Shown in pieces: positions 1 through 13,304 of a DNA stretch of 64,000 nucleotides (the stretch's first letter is position 1; the number at the start of each line of letters is the position of its first letter). Under the pieces are notes generated by a model, which saw only the letters and a program-made list of their open reading frames with translations, had not been told where the DNA came from and ran no database searches. The translations under genes and the position numbers were made by a program. Location of the stretch: assembly GCA_963082975.1 (NCBI GenBank), contig OY720350.1, forward strand, positions 20,120,910-20,184,909. The letters run 5' to 3'. This stretch comes from Labia minor (taxonomy: Eukaryota; Arthropoda; Insecta; Dermaptera; Spongiphoridae).

Positions 1-105
1 ATTTTAATAAATATAATGTTCTGGAAAGTTTTATGTAATTTACTATGTCAATTAAAAAAGAGAACTTATTAATTTAATAAATTAAATTTTATATTTGATT
101 TTTTT

Positions 106-3100
106 CTAATCTTCATTACATTCTTTATGCCAATCTTTAACGACCAGAGGTTGGATAAACGCTTCAAATTTTTCTAGTGGACAAAGTTCATCACAGTTTG
201 GAATATGTTTCACTTCAACTGGAGCCGATGGGCCATTTATAAGCATGATCTAAAATAAATAAAAAAACAATAAATAGAGAATATCAAATAATAAATAAGT
301 ATATAAATATATACATAATACGATATAGTTAATAAGTTGACCTGTGGCCAGGTCCGAACCGACCGACGGTTTGAAGTAAATTAATTTCCAGCTACAGAAA
401 CAATTTCAAATAATTTTAATATATCTATTAATGTAATAAAAACAGATATGGATACATAAATAATAATTATAAACATTTTTAATTTTATTTTATTTATAAT
501 ATATATGCAAGACCAGGCTGTGACGTCATGAATTGCTGGATGACGTCATATAATTTTAAATCAAGAAAAAACTAATAAATATGATTTTTCTCGAGGATAA
601 AACCAATACAAAGTGCATGATTCGTGGTGATATGTAAAAAATCTCATGTAAAATTTGGTGAGAAAATAACCCTTCCCTTCCTATCGTTGATCGGTAATAC
701 TACCACTTCTGGTTTCTGAATTTGCACCAAAAGTTGATCAATTCATCCCACTGATGCATTAAGTAACTATACCAAATTCCATCAAAATCCGTTGGGCCGT
801 TCAGGCTGTACACATCTATACGGACGGACAGACGGACAGACATCATGCTAAAAATACTTTTTTCTGTTAAGAAAATGCATGATTATGTAAAAATCTCCAC
901 ATGTGAAATTTGGTGTGAAAACAATACTTCCCTTACTATCGTCGGACGGTAAAAATTACATATAATTGATAATTTATTTTTTGTATTAATTTAAATTTTA
1001 AATATAATTTGATTAAATTGATTTAAAATAAATTTATCTAGTTTTTCTTTAACATTCTTTTTCTTTTAATTCTCGTTAAATTCCATTTAATTGATTAAGT
1101 TAAGAAATTTTCCTCTTGGTTGATACCAATAGTTATGCTTACATTAATTAATCGTCAATTCTACTAAATAATTTAATAATTAAAAGCAATTAACAAATAA
1201 AAATTTCTAAAACTTTGATAACTTTGCTAGTCAGTTTTATTCTAAAAAAAAATTCAGTTTAAATATAATAAATTGGTTATTAATGTCGATTTTATAAATT
1301 ATTTTTAGTCAAATATAATTATGTAATAATTATTAATCAAATAATAATTAATATAATAAATAATTATTATCAAAACAAATTAGAAAACCTATCATAAACC
1401 TGAAATTATATCTTTCATCAAATCTCTAACGAGTTTTTTAAAAGTCACATTAAAACTAAAAATTAACAATTAAAAATAATTTTGTATTTTTAATAACCAT
1501 ATTTTATTTAAAAGTTTAGTAACAAATGAATTAATTAAAAAAAAATCATCGGTCGTAGAAAAAATAAAATCAAAGTTGATTAAAAATTAAAATATTATTA
1601 TACAAAAAAAAAAAAAAATAATTATAATTTGGGAGGTCAAATTTAATAATATTATAACAACTTTTATTTAATCTCAATGATCTCTGTCTGGATTGACGTC
1701 CTTTTTTTATTTTTTTTTTTTTCACTTTTTACTAAACTTTTGAATAAAGTTTGTTTTTTAAAAAGTAAGGTTTTTTTTCTATGTAATTATTATAATTTAT
1801 TATTTATTTAAAGAGTTAACCTTACTAAGGTTTTATATATTTCAAATTTTATATAAATTTAAATAAATAAAAAATAAATAATAAAGTCATACTTTAATAT
1901 ATTTTTTAGGTAATTCTTCTTCGCTTGTAGAATTCTTGACGTGTATTTCAAATATTAGTGTAGATAAAAATTCAACATTTTCCGGTCGTTCAACACCCAT
2001 ACCAAAAAGCATACCCCAAATTATATTGTCATGCGTTGTATAAATACGCATGTTTTGTCCACCATTATTAATGTTTTGTTGAAGATCCCAAAGAAATGAA
2101 CCTATAAAAAAGTAATTATATAACTTTATGTTTTGAGAAAGTCATATAAAAATAAATAATTAATTTTTTTTTCTCATATTTATTAAATATATAAATATTA
2201 AAATCTTTATATATCTTTATTTAGTATAATATAGAGAGGGTATAGTATATTATAGAGTATAATATATATTATATAATATTATATTATATGTATAGTATAA
2301 TATAACCTCAGAAAACGAGGACAATATTAAAATTAATTTAATTAATTAATTAAATTAAATATTAAAGACACATATTTTAAAATGAATATTATTTATTTAA
2401 TAATATATTTGTATATAAACCAAAGCAATATAGTAAAAAATGGTTTAGATAAATCACGAAAAAAATAAAAATTAATTTATTATTTTTAAAAAATAATTAA
2501 TTAATAAAAAATAAATAAATTAAAAATTCCTCACTATATAAAAATGTAGACCAACCGTTATATGTAAGAAATATAAGTTTATTTTTGTTTAAAATTAAAA
2601 TTGGATTTCGTTCTTGAACCTCTTGTTAGAAAATAATAATTGAGTCCTAACTTGACAGATAATTCAAGTACAGTGACGGAAAAATATTATCGCCATGGGT
2701 TGACGCTTTTGATGGGCAATGGGTTGATTGCCCGACAACAGCGCCCTCATCTCAATAACACTTTTTCGTTTCCATTATGTACTAATAAATTAAAAAAATT
2801 CAGAAGATTCATTCTTAAGACTTAGCTCAGATAGGTAAATTGTAAAAATTGTCCAGAAAGGGTGGTTCGTGGTCACTTTAATTGAGCCACTCAAAACTCC
2901 ACAAATAAACAATCAGAAAATCAAGCCCAAAGTTCACAGTTTGTATCAAATTCAGGGTTATTGATTACAGAAAAATGTATATTGCATTGCAATATTAAGA
3001 TTATCAAGTTCAATATTCACTTCATATGTTGCACATTACATTACATTACATTACATTACTAGCAAAATTTGAACGATTGGAGTTAATCGGTTTGGCTTCC

Positions 3101-6100
3101 GAGTGGCTCAATTATAGTATATCAACTGACCTGTATCAATTCTGTTCCATGTCGGGTTTTTAAAATATAAATCCAAGCCATCTTGAATCAATTGATGAGC
3201 AGTTTCTTGTGTTAACATGGGTGGCATATTGGTTTCAAAATACTAAAGAAATACCTTTTTATTTAATAAAAATAATAATAATAATAGTAATAATAATTCT
3301 CTATTTCACTAATATCTTAACATTTACCTCCATTAATATATTATTCAATTTATTTGAGTTATCTACTTGAGATTTAGTTATATTTTCAAAATAATCAAAA
3401 AATTCTGGATATTTTTTTCTTAATTTATCTACAGTATGTTTAATTGATTTTTGCATTTTTTTACAATAAATATCTCTTTGAGCATATAACATCTGAAAAG
3501 ATTGATTATTAATATAAATTTATTTATTTACTTATAAATATATTTTAATAAAGCAAAATTAAATTATTAGCCAAACAAGAATTACAGGGTCTAAATGCAT
3601 GGGAACAGTGTGCACTGGAATGGGTGTCCATTGGAGGTCTTCTTTCTCGGCCCAAATATCCGTTGAATCGATCGGATAATAAAGACCGGCAAGCAAAGTT
3701 TGAGCAGTCATAATACTTCGATCCACATCACTTGAACGGGCATATATCTCATTGAAAAGATATTTTCTATTCAATAAATCAGGATAGTGATTTCGTAGCC
3801 ATTTTCCTAACGTGAATGACTGATATTTTCCCTCCTGAAATGTATATTATATTATTTAATTATATAAAAATATTGATTATTTAATAAGTAATATATTGGA
3901 ATTTTTAAAATTCTCATTCTAACAATTATATACCAATATACCAACAAAAACATTTTTTTACTTGTAATTTTGAAAAAAATAAAATCTTATAATATAATAA
4001 ATCAATTATTAGAATTTGTATAATAAATCAATTCTCATAAATATAAATTTTGAAACAAATTTCCTATTTATAAAAAATAAAAATTTTACATTTACTGTAA
4101 ATAAATTATTTTGATAAAATAAAAACATATTTAGGTATATTGAGAAAAATTTAAACTGTATTATTTTACGAAATATGCATATTATACTAGGTATATTATT
4201 TATATAACAGAGATATTTAGGTGGTTTAATTAAAATAATGAAATTTGAAGACAATTAATGGTTTAAAAATGAAATTGAAGCAACTTTGTAATTATTCATA
4301 ATAATTAAAATTTCCCTATAATGAAATATTATTATAGATTTGATCATTAAAACTCTTTTAATTAATTTTATATATAGGAAATATAACCTTTTGGTAAAGA
4401 TCATCATACTCTATTCAGATAAACCCATATTAATAACCTAACGATTAGATAATTCTTAATCCATTTCCTCTTATTAAAATTTTTTTTTTATAAATAATCG
4501 TTATTTTTTTCTATTTTTAACTTCAAAAATACTTTCGATATACTATTTATATCCTATTGATGTATTAATAGTTAGATTTATTTATTATTATTTAAATATG
4601 AATATTTAGGGTGGCCGTTTAGAAAGTATATATTAGGAAAAATCAATACATGACTATTTGTTAACAGTGAATTTTCAAAGAAGAAAGGACTGATAATCTC
4701 TCATCAAGAGAAAACACCAAAAACTACTGCAAAACTCTAAAAAATAAGATTGACTATATTCTTGAGAAACATTCCTCATTTCAATGAGAAAATAAGATTT
4801 GAAATAGCAGTGATTAAACCAGTTAAATTTTTGCTCATGTTAGTGAAAAAATAACCTCCGATTTGTGCATCCTACGTATGGACATCGTCAGTAGCAGCCT
4901 AAGCGTGTTAAGTTGTCCTATGATCAGTACAACGAATCCTTTCAACCTTAATCTTGATTTTCTTGAACGGAGGCGCTACTTTTTATAAAGTAGCTTCCAA
5001 ATATTAATCCCAAAGTGTGAGTGGGCTCCATGCCATAGACCCCAGCTTGTGAAATCATGTTTAGTGGAATGCGACCATAATTAAACAGTACAATTAATAT
5101 TTTTTAAAAATATCTGAATTTATATAACACTAAATAATTAAATGTATTTTAAACACATGATTGTTTTATGGATTGTTATTAAATATATACTTTCTATTAG
5201 ACCATCCTAAATAAAGTATATTTTATTATTGAAACCGAATAAATCAAGAATTAAGGAAATTTCATAAAGGTTGAATCCAAAATTAATATAATATCTATAC
5301 ATACCTAAATAAATTTAAATTTAAAAAATTAACAATAAAATTATATTGTTAAAATAAAAATATAAATGTTTTACAAAGCTTTTAACCTAAATTTAGATTA
5401 ATATTATATTTGAGAGAATGTTGAGAATTTTTTCATTCTTTTTGTATAGTCATGTCGATTATTTTTTTATTTTATTCAAATTTATCAATATTTTCTATCA
5501 CTTATAAGAATAATAATAAGATAATATTATTTTTAAAAAAATAGAGATAAAAATAGAGATACCGACATGTACAGTTCTTTCTCTCTATCATATACATATA
5601 TTATATACTCTTCAAAAAAAAAAAATTTGAGAAAAAGAAGAGAATTTCAATACATGCTCTTCTATTTCCTGGGAAATTTAAATATAAAATTTGTATATTT
5701 TGCTTTAACAATCAGTTTCAATTTATGGACACAAAGGACCCATAAACCAATCTTACCACCACCAATATACTTGATTCTATAATTTCATTTCCTTATAAAT
5801 ATTTACTATATAATATAAAGATAGATGAAAATACATATACACAAATATATACAATATAATTACATTTGTTAGTGGAACGAAATCCGAAGCATTTAAATTA
5901 TTTACTTCGATTGGGGGCCGAGCAGCATGTCTTAAAAGCTGAAACAATTAAAATAAAACAAAAAAAAATCAATATTAATAACTAAAACAATTTAAGTATG
6001 ATATGAAACACAACAATTTATAAGAAATGTCATTTCATTTCATTCAAGCGTTATTTTTTGAAAAACTAATATGTAAATAATAGTATTATTTATTATTAGA

Positions 6101-9049
6101 ATATAAATATTTATTCTATATACAATCTATTATAATATTATTTTTTATTTATAATATGATAAATGTTTTTTTTTTATGATATCTAATGGCAATCGCAAAA
6201 ATATATTACTTTTTTAACTTTTTTGTTTACTTCAGGGATTAGGTTAAAACTTTACCACTGGATTTCCTTTTTAATTCCAAGTGACTATTAAATTAGCAAA
6301 TGGTTCGTTTACTTATAGTTTCTGAAATAAAAATTATTAAAATTTAGATATAAATTTATTGACATTCAATTTAGCTACCATGTTTTATTCATTTGGCCAG
6401 TAGTGGGTTTCACTAATTTTCTGAGTTTTTTTTTTAGTACTGTTTGGATATAGGAATATTAAAAAAATCATTGATTAAATAATTTTACTATATCCAAACC
6501 GAATCGAAAAAAAACCAAAAATTAATGAATAAGTGAATAATTAGTGAATAATGAAACATTACTAAATGGTTGCTCATTTGGACTTTCATAACTAGTTCAT
6601 CTGTCCAAGTTTAATAATTTTTATATCGAAAAGTAGAAGAAAAGTTGAGAATTTTTTCATTCTTTTTATATATTAATTAATTAATCATATATATATATTT
6701 TAATACTATTATAGTAACAATATGAGAACGTTACTTATTTAAAATAAAAATTAAAAAAAGTACTTTAAATTATATTGGATTTCGTTATTTAAAATATTTT
6801 CAAAATACATCAAAGTAGATAAAATCTTCATACCATTAAAGATAATTTTATTTAGAGTTGATGAGAGAGAGAGAGAGGGGTGAGTTTTTGATAGAATTGC
6901 AAATAAGCGTAAAATAATTAATGAATAAGTTGACCTGTGGCCAGGTCCGAACCGACCGACGGTTTGAAATAAATTAATTTCCAGCTACAGAAACAATTTC
7001 AAATAATTTTCATATATCTATTAATGTAATAAAAAACAGATAGGCATACATAAATAATAAATATAAACATTTTTAATTTTATTTTATTTATAATATATAT
7101 GCAAGACCAGGCTGTGACGTCATGCATGGCTGGATGACGTCATATAATTTTAAATCAAGAAAAAACTAATAAATATGATTTTCCCGAGGATAAAACCAAT
7201 ACAAAGTGCATGATTCGTGGTGATATATAAAAAAATCTCCTCATGTGAAATTTGGTGTGAAAATAACCCTTTCCTTCCTATCGTCGATCGCTAATACTAC
7301 CACTTCCGGTTTCCGGAATTGCACCAAAAGTTGATCAATTCATCCCACTGATGCATTAAGTAAATATACCAAATTTCATCAAAATCGGTTGAGCCGTTCA
7401 GGCTGTACACATCTATACGGACGGACAGACGGACGGACGGACAGACGGACAGACATCATGCTAAAAATACTTTTTTCTGTTTAGAAAATGCATGATTCGT
7501 GGAGATATGTAAAAATCTCCACATGTGAAATTTGGTGTGAAAACAATACCTCCCTTACTATCGTCGGTCGGTAAAAATGATTAGTTAATTTTAGAATATT
7601 TTGATGTAACTTTTAACTATCGTTCCAGTATTAAAAAATACATAAATATAAAATTTCAGTTTCTAAAATATTTTTATTTTCAATTCCCACTGTTCACATA
7701 CATACATACAAACCAAAGAGCTTTTACGGTATATATAATATGAATATAAGTAAATATAAGTAAAAAAATTGAAATTACAAATATAGTGTTCAAATTTAAA
7801 CTATGCCAAAAGTTTTTACTATCTTTATGGACAGTTTAAATAAATGAAGTAATTATTATTTTGTAATATTTTTTTCCGAATACATTTATCAATTTGATAT
7901 TAGATTGATTTATTATAAATATGAATAATTACTAGTAGTAAAAAATAACTCTTTTATTGAAAAAAATAATTTATTTATCTGTATTTTTACAATCAATTTT
8001 CTAGAAATTTAATTTTTTTTTTTTAATCTTGGAAAAATATAATTTATTCATTATTTATATAAATCTACATCATTTAAATGCAATTGAAATAATCTAAAAT
8101 AAAAGTTGCATGAAGATAGAGGAAATATACTAATTGATAAAAAGTAAAATTTTTTTTTTCATAAAAAAACTAATTTCTTGAAAGCTTTATTTCTTACTTC
8201 TGATTTGAAATATTTTTATCTGTTTTTCTATAAATTGTTATAATCGCATTGGTTGTAATCAGAATAAACTGGAATTTATTGGTTTCATATTATATTAAAT
8301 TAATAATAATTTTAATAAAATATTGAAGTAGAGGGGGTAACATTTTAAAAAAGAAAAGAAGAATTAAATCAAAATTTGAAGAAAATTATAATCAATACAT
8401 TATAGTATCAGAGTAATTACACAACCAAAATTTATTTTGTTCCATCAGTTATTTATTATTATAATTTTTACTTTTTACTTTTTAAGTGGACACTTAATTT
8501 TAGATTATAGATGTTATTAAAATTAAAAAACATATATATTTATATATAATTAGCATGTATTATCTTATCTGTGTGATATAAAAAAGTATAATAATCATTA
8601 AGAAATATACAAAATAATAAATTGATTCGGGTAGGATTTGGGTTTTTAATAGCACTCGAGGATACCTACAGTTTTTGGTAATTTTAAAATTTTTTGGTAA
8701 ATTTCTTTTTCAATTTTTTAATCATTCTTTAAAAAAATCCCTGGATTATTAATTATATTTACATAAAATTTATCGAAATCTCTCAAACCGTTAAATGAAT
8801 GTCATTAGATAAAATTTTAAAGAAACGTACAAAATTTCATTTATATACAAAAAAAAAAAAAATATCAAACCACCCAGAACGTAAATTTCATAAAATCATA
8901 TGAAATTATCTTAATGAATATATTTTGTTATATATAAAAATAATGCTCACCACGAATACTTGATCTATATTACTTTTGGCTTGAATATCATTGAAGTAAG
9001 CGCAAAAAATGATGACAAGCGTTTGACAAAATTTAAGTGTATTCATCAT
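106..9049 (-). CDS. Histidine acid phosphatase, venom/lysosomal-type, copy A (7 exons)
   Basis: Secreted or lysosomal phosphomonoesterase of the histidine acid phosphatase family (known insect members include venom acid phosphatase Acph-1). Exons in coding order: 8951-9049, 5864-5938, 3586-3834, 3328-3492, 3131-3242, 1893-2101, 106-249; phases 0,0,0,0,1,0; about 350 aa, a little under the usual 370-400. Exon 1 gives a hydrophobic signal peptide (MMNTLKFCQTLVIIFCAYF). Exon 2 opens with the catalytic motif as LLRHAARPP, where the family usually has RHGxRxP, so Gly is Ala. Exon 3 joins as LTNEGKYQSFTLGKWLR, then RSSDVDR and VHTVP. Exon 6 has the proton-donor His-Asp in YTTHDN. The last exon has CDELCPLEKF near the C-terminus. 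The start is the ATGATG at 9049; the copy B gene starts at the equivalent place, although an in-frame ATG lies 51 bases upstream. Introns hold MITEs and SINEs. Function is inferred from family motifs. Confidence 0.88.
331..952 (-). mobile_element. DINE-1/HINE-like non-autonomous element, copy a
   Basis: The family has a hairpin end (GACCTGTGGCCAGGTC at about 339-354), an ACCGACCGACGG subterminal repeat echoed at the other end (CGTCGG..GGTAA), paired TGACGTCA-type motifs and a central GTCC/GTCT microsatellite. It has no coding capacity. The ends are flanked by T-rich sequence with no target duplication, as expected for Helentron-derived HINEs. It lies in the last intron of phosphatase copy A. 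Confidence 0.65.
2879..3114. mobile_element. MITE with 14-bp perfect terminal inverted repeats
   Basis: The ends are TAATTGAGCCACTC and its exact reverse complement. The 236-bp body has no gene and contains a short (ACATT)n run near 3033-3057. It sits in an intron of phosphatase copy A just downstream of exon 5. The superfamily is unassigned; TA at both ends would fit Tc1/mariner. Confidence 0.6.
4603..5213. mobile_element. TIR element with a SINE inserted inside
   Basis: Inverted ends of about 30 bp (left TTTAGGGTGGCCGTTTAGAA; right is the diverged reverse complement) enclose AT-rich DNA. A minus-strand SINE lies inside at about 4850-5065. No coding sequence was seen. It lies in the intron between exons 2 and 3 of phosphatase copy A. 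Confidence 0.55.
4850..5065 (-). mobile_element. tRNA-derived SINE family 1, partial copy
   Basis: On the minus strand it contains AGTAGCGCCTCCG, TCAAGAAAATCAAGATTAAG and TTGTACTGATCAT. These words are shared with the copies at 25600-25875, 18650-18860 and 33284-33550. The tRNA-like head is missing or decayed. Confidence 0.55.
6225..6635. mobile_element. Fold-back MITE, related to 60204-61090
   Basis: Two inverted arms, centred on the pair TTTGGATATA and TATATCCAAACCGAAT, flank a short loop. The outer arms contain the words ATAAAAATTATTAAAAT and its complement, also present in the larger element at 60204-61090. No coding sequence. Confidence 0.5.
6924..7575 (-). mobile_element. DINE-1/HINE-like element, copy b (most complete)
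   Basis: A nearly full-length copy with the hairpin end, both ACCGACCGACG-type subterminal repeats, two TGACGTCA-like motifs and a long GGAC/AGAC microsatellite around 7419-7455. It is the best reference copy in the window. It lies in the first intron of phosphatase copy A. Confidence 0.7.
7576..8950. other. AT-rich intron, nothing recognised
   Basis: The remainder of intron 1 of phosphatase copy A. Long poly-A/T runs and no open frame, RNA gene or clear repeat identified. Confidence 0.5.
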
Positions 9050-9779
9050 CGTTTCAATAAAGACTGACCAGTGTCCTTCAACTTGTCTTGTTTTTATCAT
9101 ATAATGAGGCTATAGTTTAGACCAATAGAGGATATTTAATGTTTGCATGTTGTTTTTCTCACGCCTCCTTAAAATAATTATATATTTTAGTTGAATATAT
9201 GTAATATTTTTCCAATTTTCACCAATATATGAATATTTAATATATTTCTTTTCTTATTTTAGTTTAAAAATATATTAATATTATATAATACTTTTCAAAT
9301 GATTGAAATATTATTAACTAAGAAATCTACATAATAATAAAATTAATATAATAATATTAATTTAAATTAAAATTATTTTAATATTATTAGTTTTATAATA
9401 AATTCACTTTATCTCAAATATGTTGTCGTATATTGGATGACTTAGGTATGGTGTTTTAGGAGAAAAATTGGTTGAAAAAATCAGATTAAATTAATTTGGT
9501 AGCACTCTGGTTAAATTTAGAATAATAATTGGGAATTGAATCCGCGAAGGTTGATAAGGGAAATGATAAAATTGAATTGGTTCAGATTAAAAATGCATAT
9601 ATATAAAATTAAACTAAAATTATGTATTTAATAAAAATAGAAGAATTAATATTATTACAATAGATAACAATGAAATTAATATGAAATTGAAGAAATTGAA
9701 TGGTACCATTAGAAATAGGAAGATTATAAATTGAATGGAATTGAGTTTCATTAAGTAATTGCAATTATTTAAATATGGG

Positions 9780-10140
9780 TCGACCACTTATCTGTTATTT
9801 AATCAATAATGAGTTCGGGGAACACTGTGACTTCAAGTGATGATTCTTGGCTATTTCCTCAAGGTATGGTATCTTCCGTCCGTGGGCAGGCAACAGGATG
9901 ATCCTTGTAGTTTTTCTCACTTAGTCTGATGAATTCACCTCCCTTACACTCAATCCAAGAATGATCAAAACTGTTCAAACATGTCGAAGTTAATCATCCC
10001 CTCCAAACAACTTGGCAAAATTGTCCACCCCTCACGCCCTCTTGGGTAACGAAGAGGTATATCATATGGGGACAAGATGGGATGCATTTCTATGAGTGAA
10101 GTTGAAACAAGAATTCTAGAATTATCTTTATATTCTCTGA
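9780..10140. other. Less AT-rich spacer block of unknown origin
   Basis: Lies between the two phosphatase genes and upstream of copy A. Minus-strand frames show short open stretches (for example around 9860-9960, reading FIRLSEKNYKDHPVACP) but stops and frameshifts interrupt them. It could be an old transposon or gene fragment; it is not recognised. Confidence 0.3.
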
Positions 10141-10339
10141 CATGTGTTCAATAAATAACCTTGCCCCCACCATTGCATACCAGAATGCACCTGTAAGCTT
10201 ATATATTACAATGTATTTCATAGCAAATATACATTTTCATATATCGATATATAAATATATTTGAAATCTAATTTTTATTAAAAAGTTTGCATTTTCTTTG
10301 TAGTTTACTTATAAATACTTATACTGATTTTAGAAATTG

Positions 10340-10560
10340 ATTTGGTATTTAATCAAAATATTTTAAGGAGGAGGGGGAAGGACGTTTTTTGGAGTAATTG
10401 ATTCTTATCAGGGGAAGGAGGAAGGAAAGGGAAAATAGAAAGAGTCTGTTGAGAGCCAGCTAATTTTTCAAAATTCGTAAAAGGAAGGAAATAAAGAAAG
10501 GTTAGATGAAAGAGAGTAAAGATGATACATAATAAATTTATAGGAGAAGGGGAAGAAAGT
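10340..10560. repeat. Purine-rich low-complexity tract
   Basis: Runs of GGAGGAGGGGGAAGG and similar words on the plus strand. No gene. Confidence 0.5.
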
Positions 10561-10866
10561 GAAACAATGTCTTCTTACTATCGAAATTATATTTATACAA
10601 GAACTATATACAATCCCAATATAATTATATTAAGTATACAATTATACGGTAAGAGTAATAAGATAATGAAAGGAAAACTAGCCTATTTTCTTTGAGCCAA
10701 AAAATATTCCTTAAAATAGGAAATAGTTTAAACTCATATTTTCAGTTATGAGAAAAGAATGTAGAAAGAATTGTAAGGTAAGACCTCGGTCAGCTCTTAA
10801 GAAAATCTCGGGAAAAATTTAATACAGATTTTATACAATTTAACACAGAATCTTTGATCCATTTTT

Positions 10867-11464
10867 ACTATCTCGCCAGAGATAGTATTGCGATCACGAA
10901 AATTTTCGATGTTGAGATTTTGATGTTTTTATACGTTTTGAAGGTTCCTGAATCATTTTCACTAAGGTTGAGAAAAATGTCTGTGTGTGTGTGTGTGTGT
11001 ATGTAGGCAAGATTACGCAAAAACGGTTTGAGCTAGAATGATGAAATTTGGTACATGGACATTATTCAAAATTCGTAGTTTTCTATCAACTTTTGAGAAA
11101 TGTAGCTCAACCGGAAGAGGGTCATTACCTACAACGTTTTGATTTTTTTTCCTCTAAAGTGACCGTAAAAATAAAAATATATGTTTGATAATTTTTCACA
11201 TGATTAATAATTGTATAAAACTGCTATATATAGAATTTCAGCTTGATTGATTCGCTGAAATTACCAGAATTAATTTTTTAACACTGCAAATCTCACGCGC
11301 CAACACGTGACGTGGTGCCATCAACAAAAAGCCAAACATGCGCTGGTTTAATATTTATTATTTATTATTTATAATTTATAATTAATTAAATTTAATTTAA
11401 ATATAATATATTATGTTATTTAATCCAATTCAAATTGCGAGATAGTCGAGTGGAGACACTCCAG
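10867..11464 (-). mobile_element. Non-autonomous family B element, copy 1
   Basis: Ends carry the inverted words ACTATCTCGC; one end is a hairpin (ACTATCTCGCCAGAGATAGT) and the other is CTGGAGTGTCTCCACTCG. A (TG)n microsatellite lies near 10980-11000. There are two further copies at 17422-18010 and 36692-37266. Layout (subterminal inverted repeats, hairpin, microsatellite) resembles HINEs. Confidence 0.6.
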
Positions 11465-11570
11465 CTAATTTTTAAGTAAAAAACCGAACACACAAAAACG
11501 TGACAAACTTTATCAGTGTCAAACTACTAATCCAAAATGGCTGATAATTTCAACATATGAGAAATCAATT
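11465..11570. mobile_element. Fragment of the mariner-like element at 30102-30934
   Basis: Shares the words CTACTAATC..AAAATGGCTGATAAT and CAACATATGA with the mariner copy near 30790-30840. Non-coding fragment. Confidence 0.45.
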
Positions 11571-11574
11571 TAGA

Positions 11575-11760
11575 CATGGGGCTTTTCCCCTGTACCCCCG
11601 AAGTAATTCATATTATTTGGTTGAAAGTCTGTATGTAATTGATTTTCATTTATTTGATTTCAATCAATATATTATAAAATTCATTTTTTGTTCTTATTTA
11701 TTTTTTAATTTTAATCAATAAATTAATTAAATATTATTGTTTATGTTATATTGGATTATA
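11575..11760 (-). mobile_element. Helitron-like family fragment
   Basis: Contains CCCCTGTACCCCCGAAGTAA and TTGGTTGAAAGTCTGTATGT, shared with the copies at 15583-15835 and 23347-23600. The hairpin terminus is missing here. Confidence 0.5.
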
Positions 11761-12037
11761 TTATAATATTCCTTAATATTTATTTCGATATTAGTTTTTT
11801 ATTATCAATTATTGTTTATTGAATAATTTTTATTTTAATGAACATTAGAGAAATCTAAAATTAGAGACTTGAGCCATTTTTTAAAACTAAAACTAACTTG
11901 TTTAATCTTTTTGGTCTCCTCACAACCACACAAAATTTAAATGTATTTTAATATTTTAAAATTATACTTAAAATATTTTTTCAATTTAAATACGATTTAA
12001 TTTATAATGATTGTGAGTCATAATAATTGGCGTACAG

Positions 12038-12368
12038 CAGTGATTGCCAAACTGTGAGCTGCGGCTCCATGGGGAGCCGCGATGCCGTCATTAGGGAGCC
12101 GCGAAAAAATTTTCTAATACCTAAAATTTTTGGTTCTTAAAAAAAAAAAGGTAAGATGATTTTGTGGGCAAACTTTTGAACATTTTCGATTATTTTTAAA
12201 TTTTTTTCAATATTGTTCTTAAAAAAAAAGGTCAGATGATTTTGCGATGCTCTGAAACATTTCCGATGGAGGGAAGAAAAATTTTAAAAATTTATATAAA
12301 AATCGGATGTATCGGAAAAAATCCAATTATTTAGGGAGCCGCAAACCAGAAAAGTTTGGGAACCTCTG
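12038..12368. mobile_element. hAT-type MITE
   Basis: Ends are CAGTGATTGCCAAACT and the reverse complement of CAGAGGTTCCCAAACT. Flanking 8-mers GCGTACAG and TTGTACAG match at six of eight positions, an aged target duplication. The internal sequence is GGAGCCGCG-rich and lacks a transposase. Confidence 0.75.
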
Positions 12369-13304
12369 TTGTACAGAAATATTGAATGTTCTTAGCGATA
12401 TTAGATCTGATCTAATATTGTCCGATTGGGTCTTTATCTGAATTGATATTCTCCTTTAGATAAGAAGTTAAAAGTTTATAAAAATAATCCCAAGTCCAAA
12501 TCATTTACCCTTCCAAGTTCTACGAGGCAACTAAATCTTTACATTTTATTATTATAATTAAATATTTAAATTTCAAAGTATTATTATATTTCTGAATTTA
12601 ATAGTAAGTTGATTTTTTTTCAAAATTTTTTTCTTTTATTTGTATATGAATGATTACATATATTAAAATTTAAACAAATTCAAATATTCTAATTTTTAAA
12701 TTTATATACAATATAATATTATTTTTTATTGACATCACATCATAAAAGAGAGTTTATTAAACATAATAAATAAAATAATAAACCTTTTAGTAAATTATAA
12801 TAGAATATAATGATTAGGATTTGAAACAATTTTAAAATATTTGTCGAATTTTAAAAAGACAAAAATTAAAAAACAATTTCTTTATATCATATTTTAATTT
12901 TAATATAATCAATAAATCATTTTTGCATTTAAAATATAGTAGTAATTAATAATTTAAAATTTAATCTAAAAACAAAGATGTAGAGATTTTAGAAAAAATT
13001 AAATAATTGAAATGATATTTGAATATTAGAAATTAGAAAATAAAAATTAATAAGAATATTGTGATGTAATTTCATAGTAATCGGTTCAACCAATTTTGAC
13101 TCTATAACGTCATAATTTTCCGAACAGACATACAGACATATTGACATACAGTTAGACAGACATGTAAAAATTTTAAAGGCATTTTTGGATTCTAGAGGTC
13201 ATTTATAAAAAACGTGAAAATTTACAAAATTTTAAATTCTAAACAATGTGCAGACAAAAACTTTTTTTTTAAATAGACAGATAAAATATTTTTTAATTCT
13301 TAAA

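Noticed and set aside
106-249. Reading the shared C-terminal exons of the two phosphatases as a separate small gene
   Set aside because: Both exons start at a clear acceptor and continue the phosphatase frame, with the usual family C-terminal cysteines.
2640-2825. A 61-codon plus-strand ORF in a phosphatase intron
   Set aside because: No similarity or gene context; it is intronic and antisense to the host gene.
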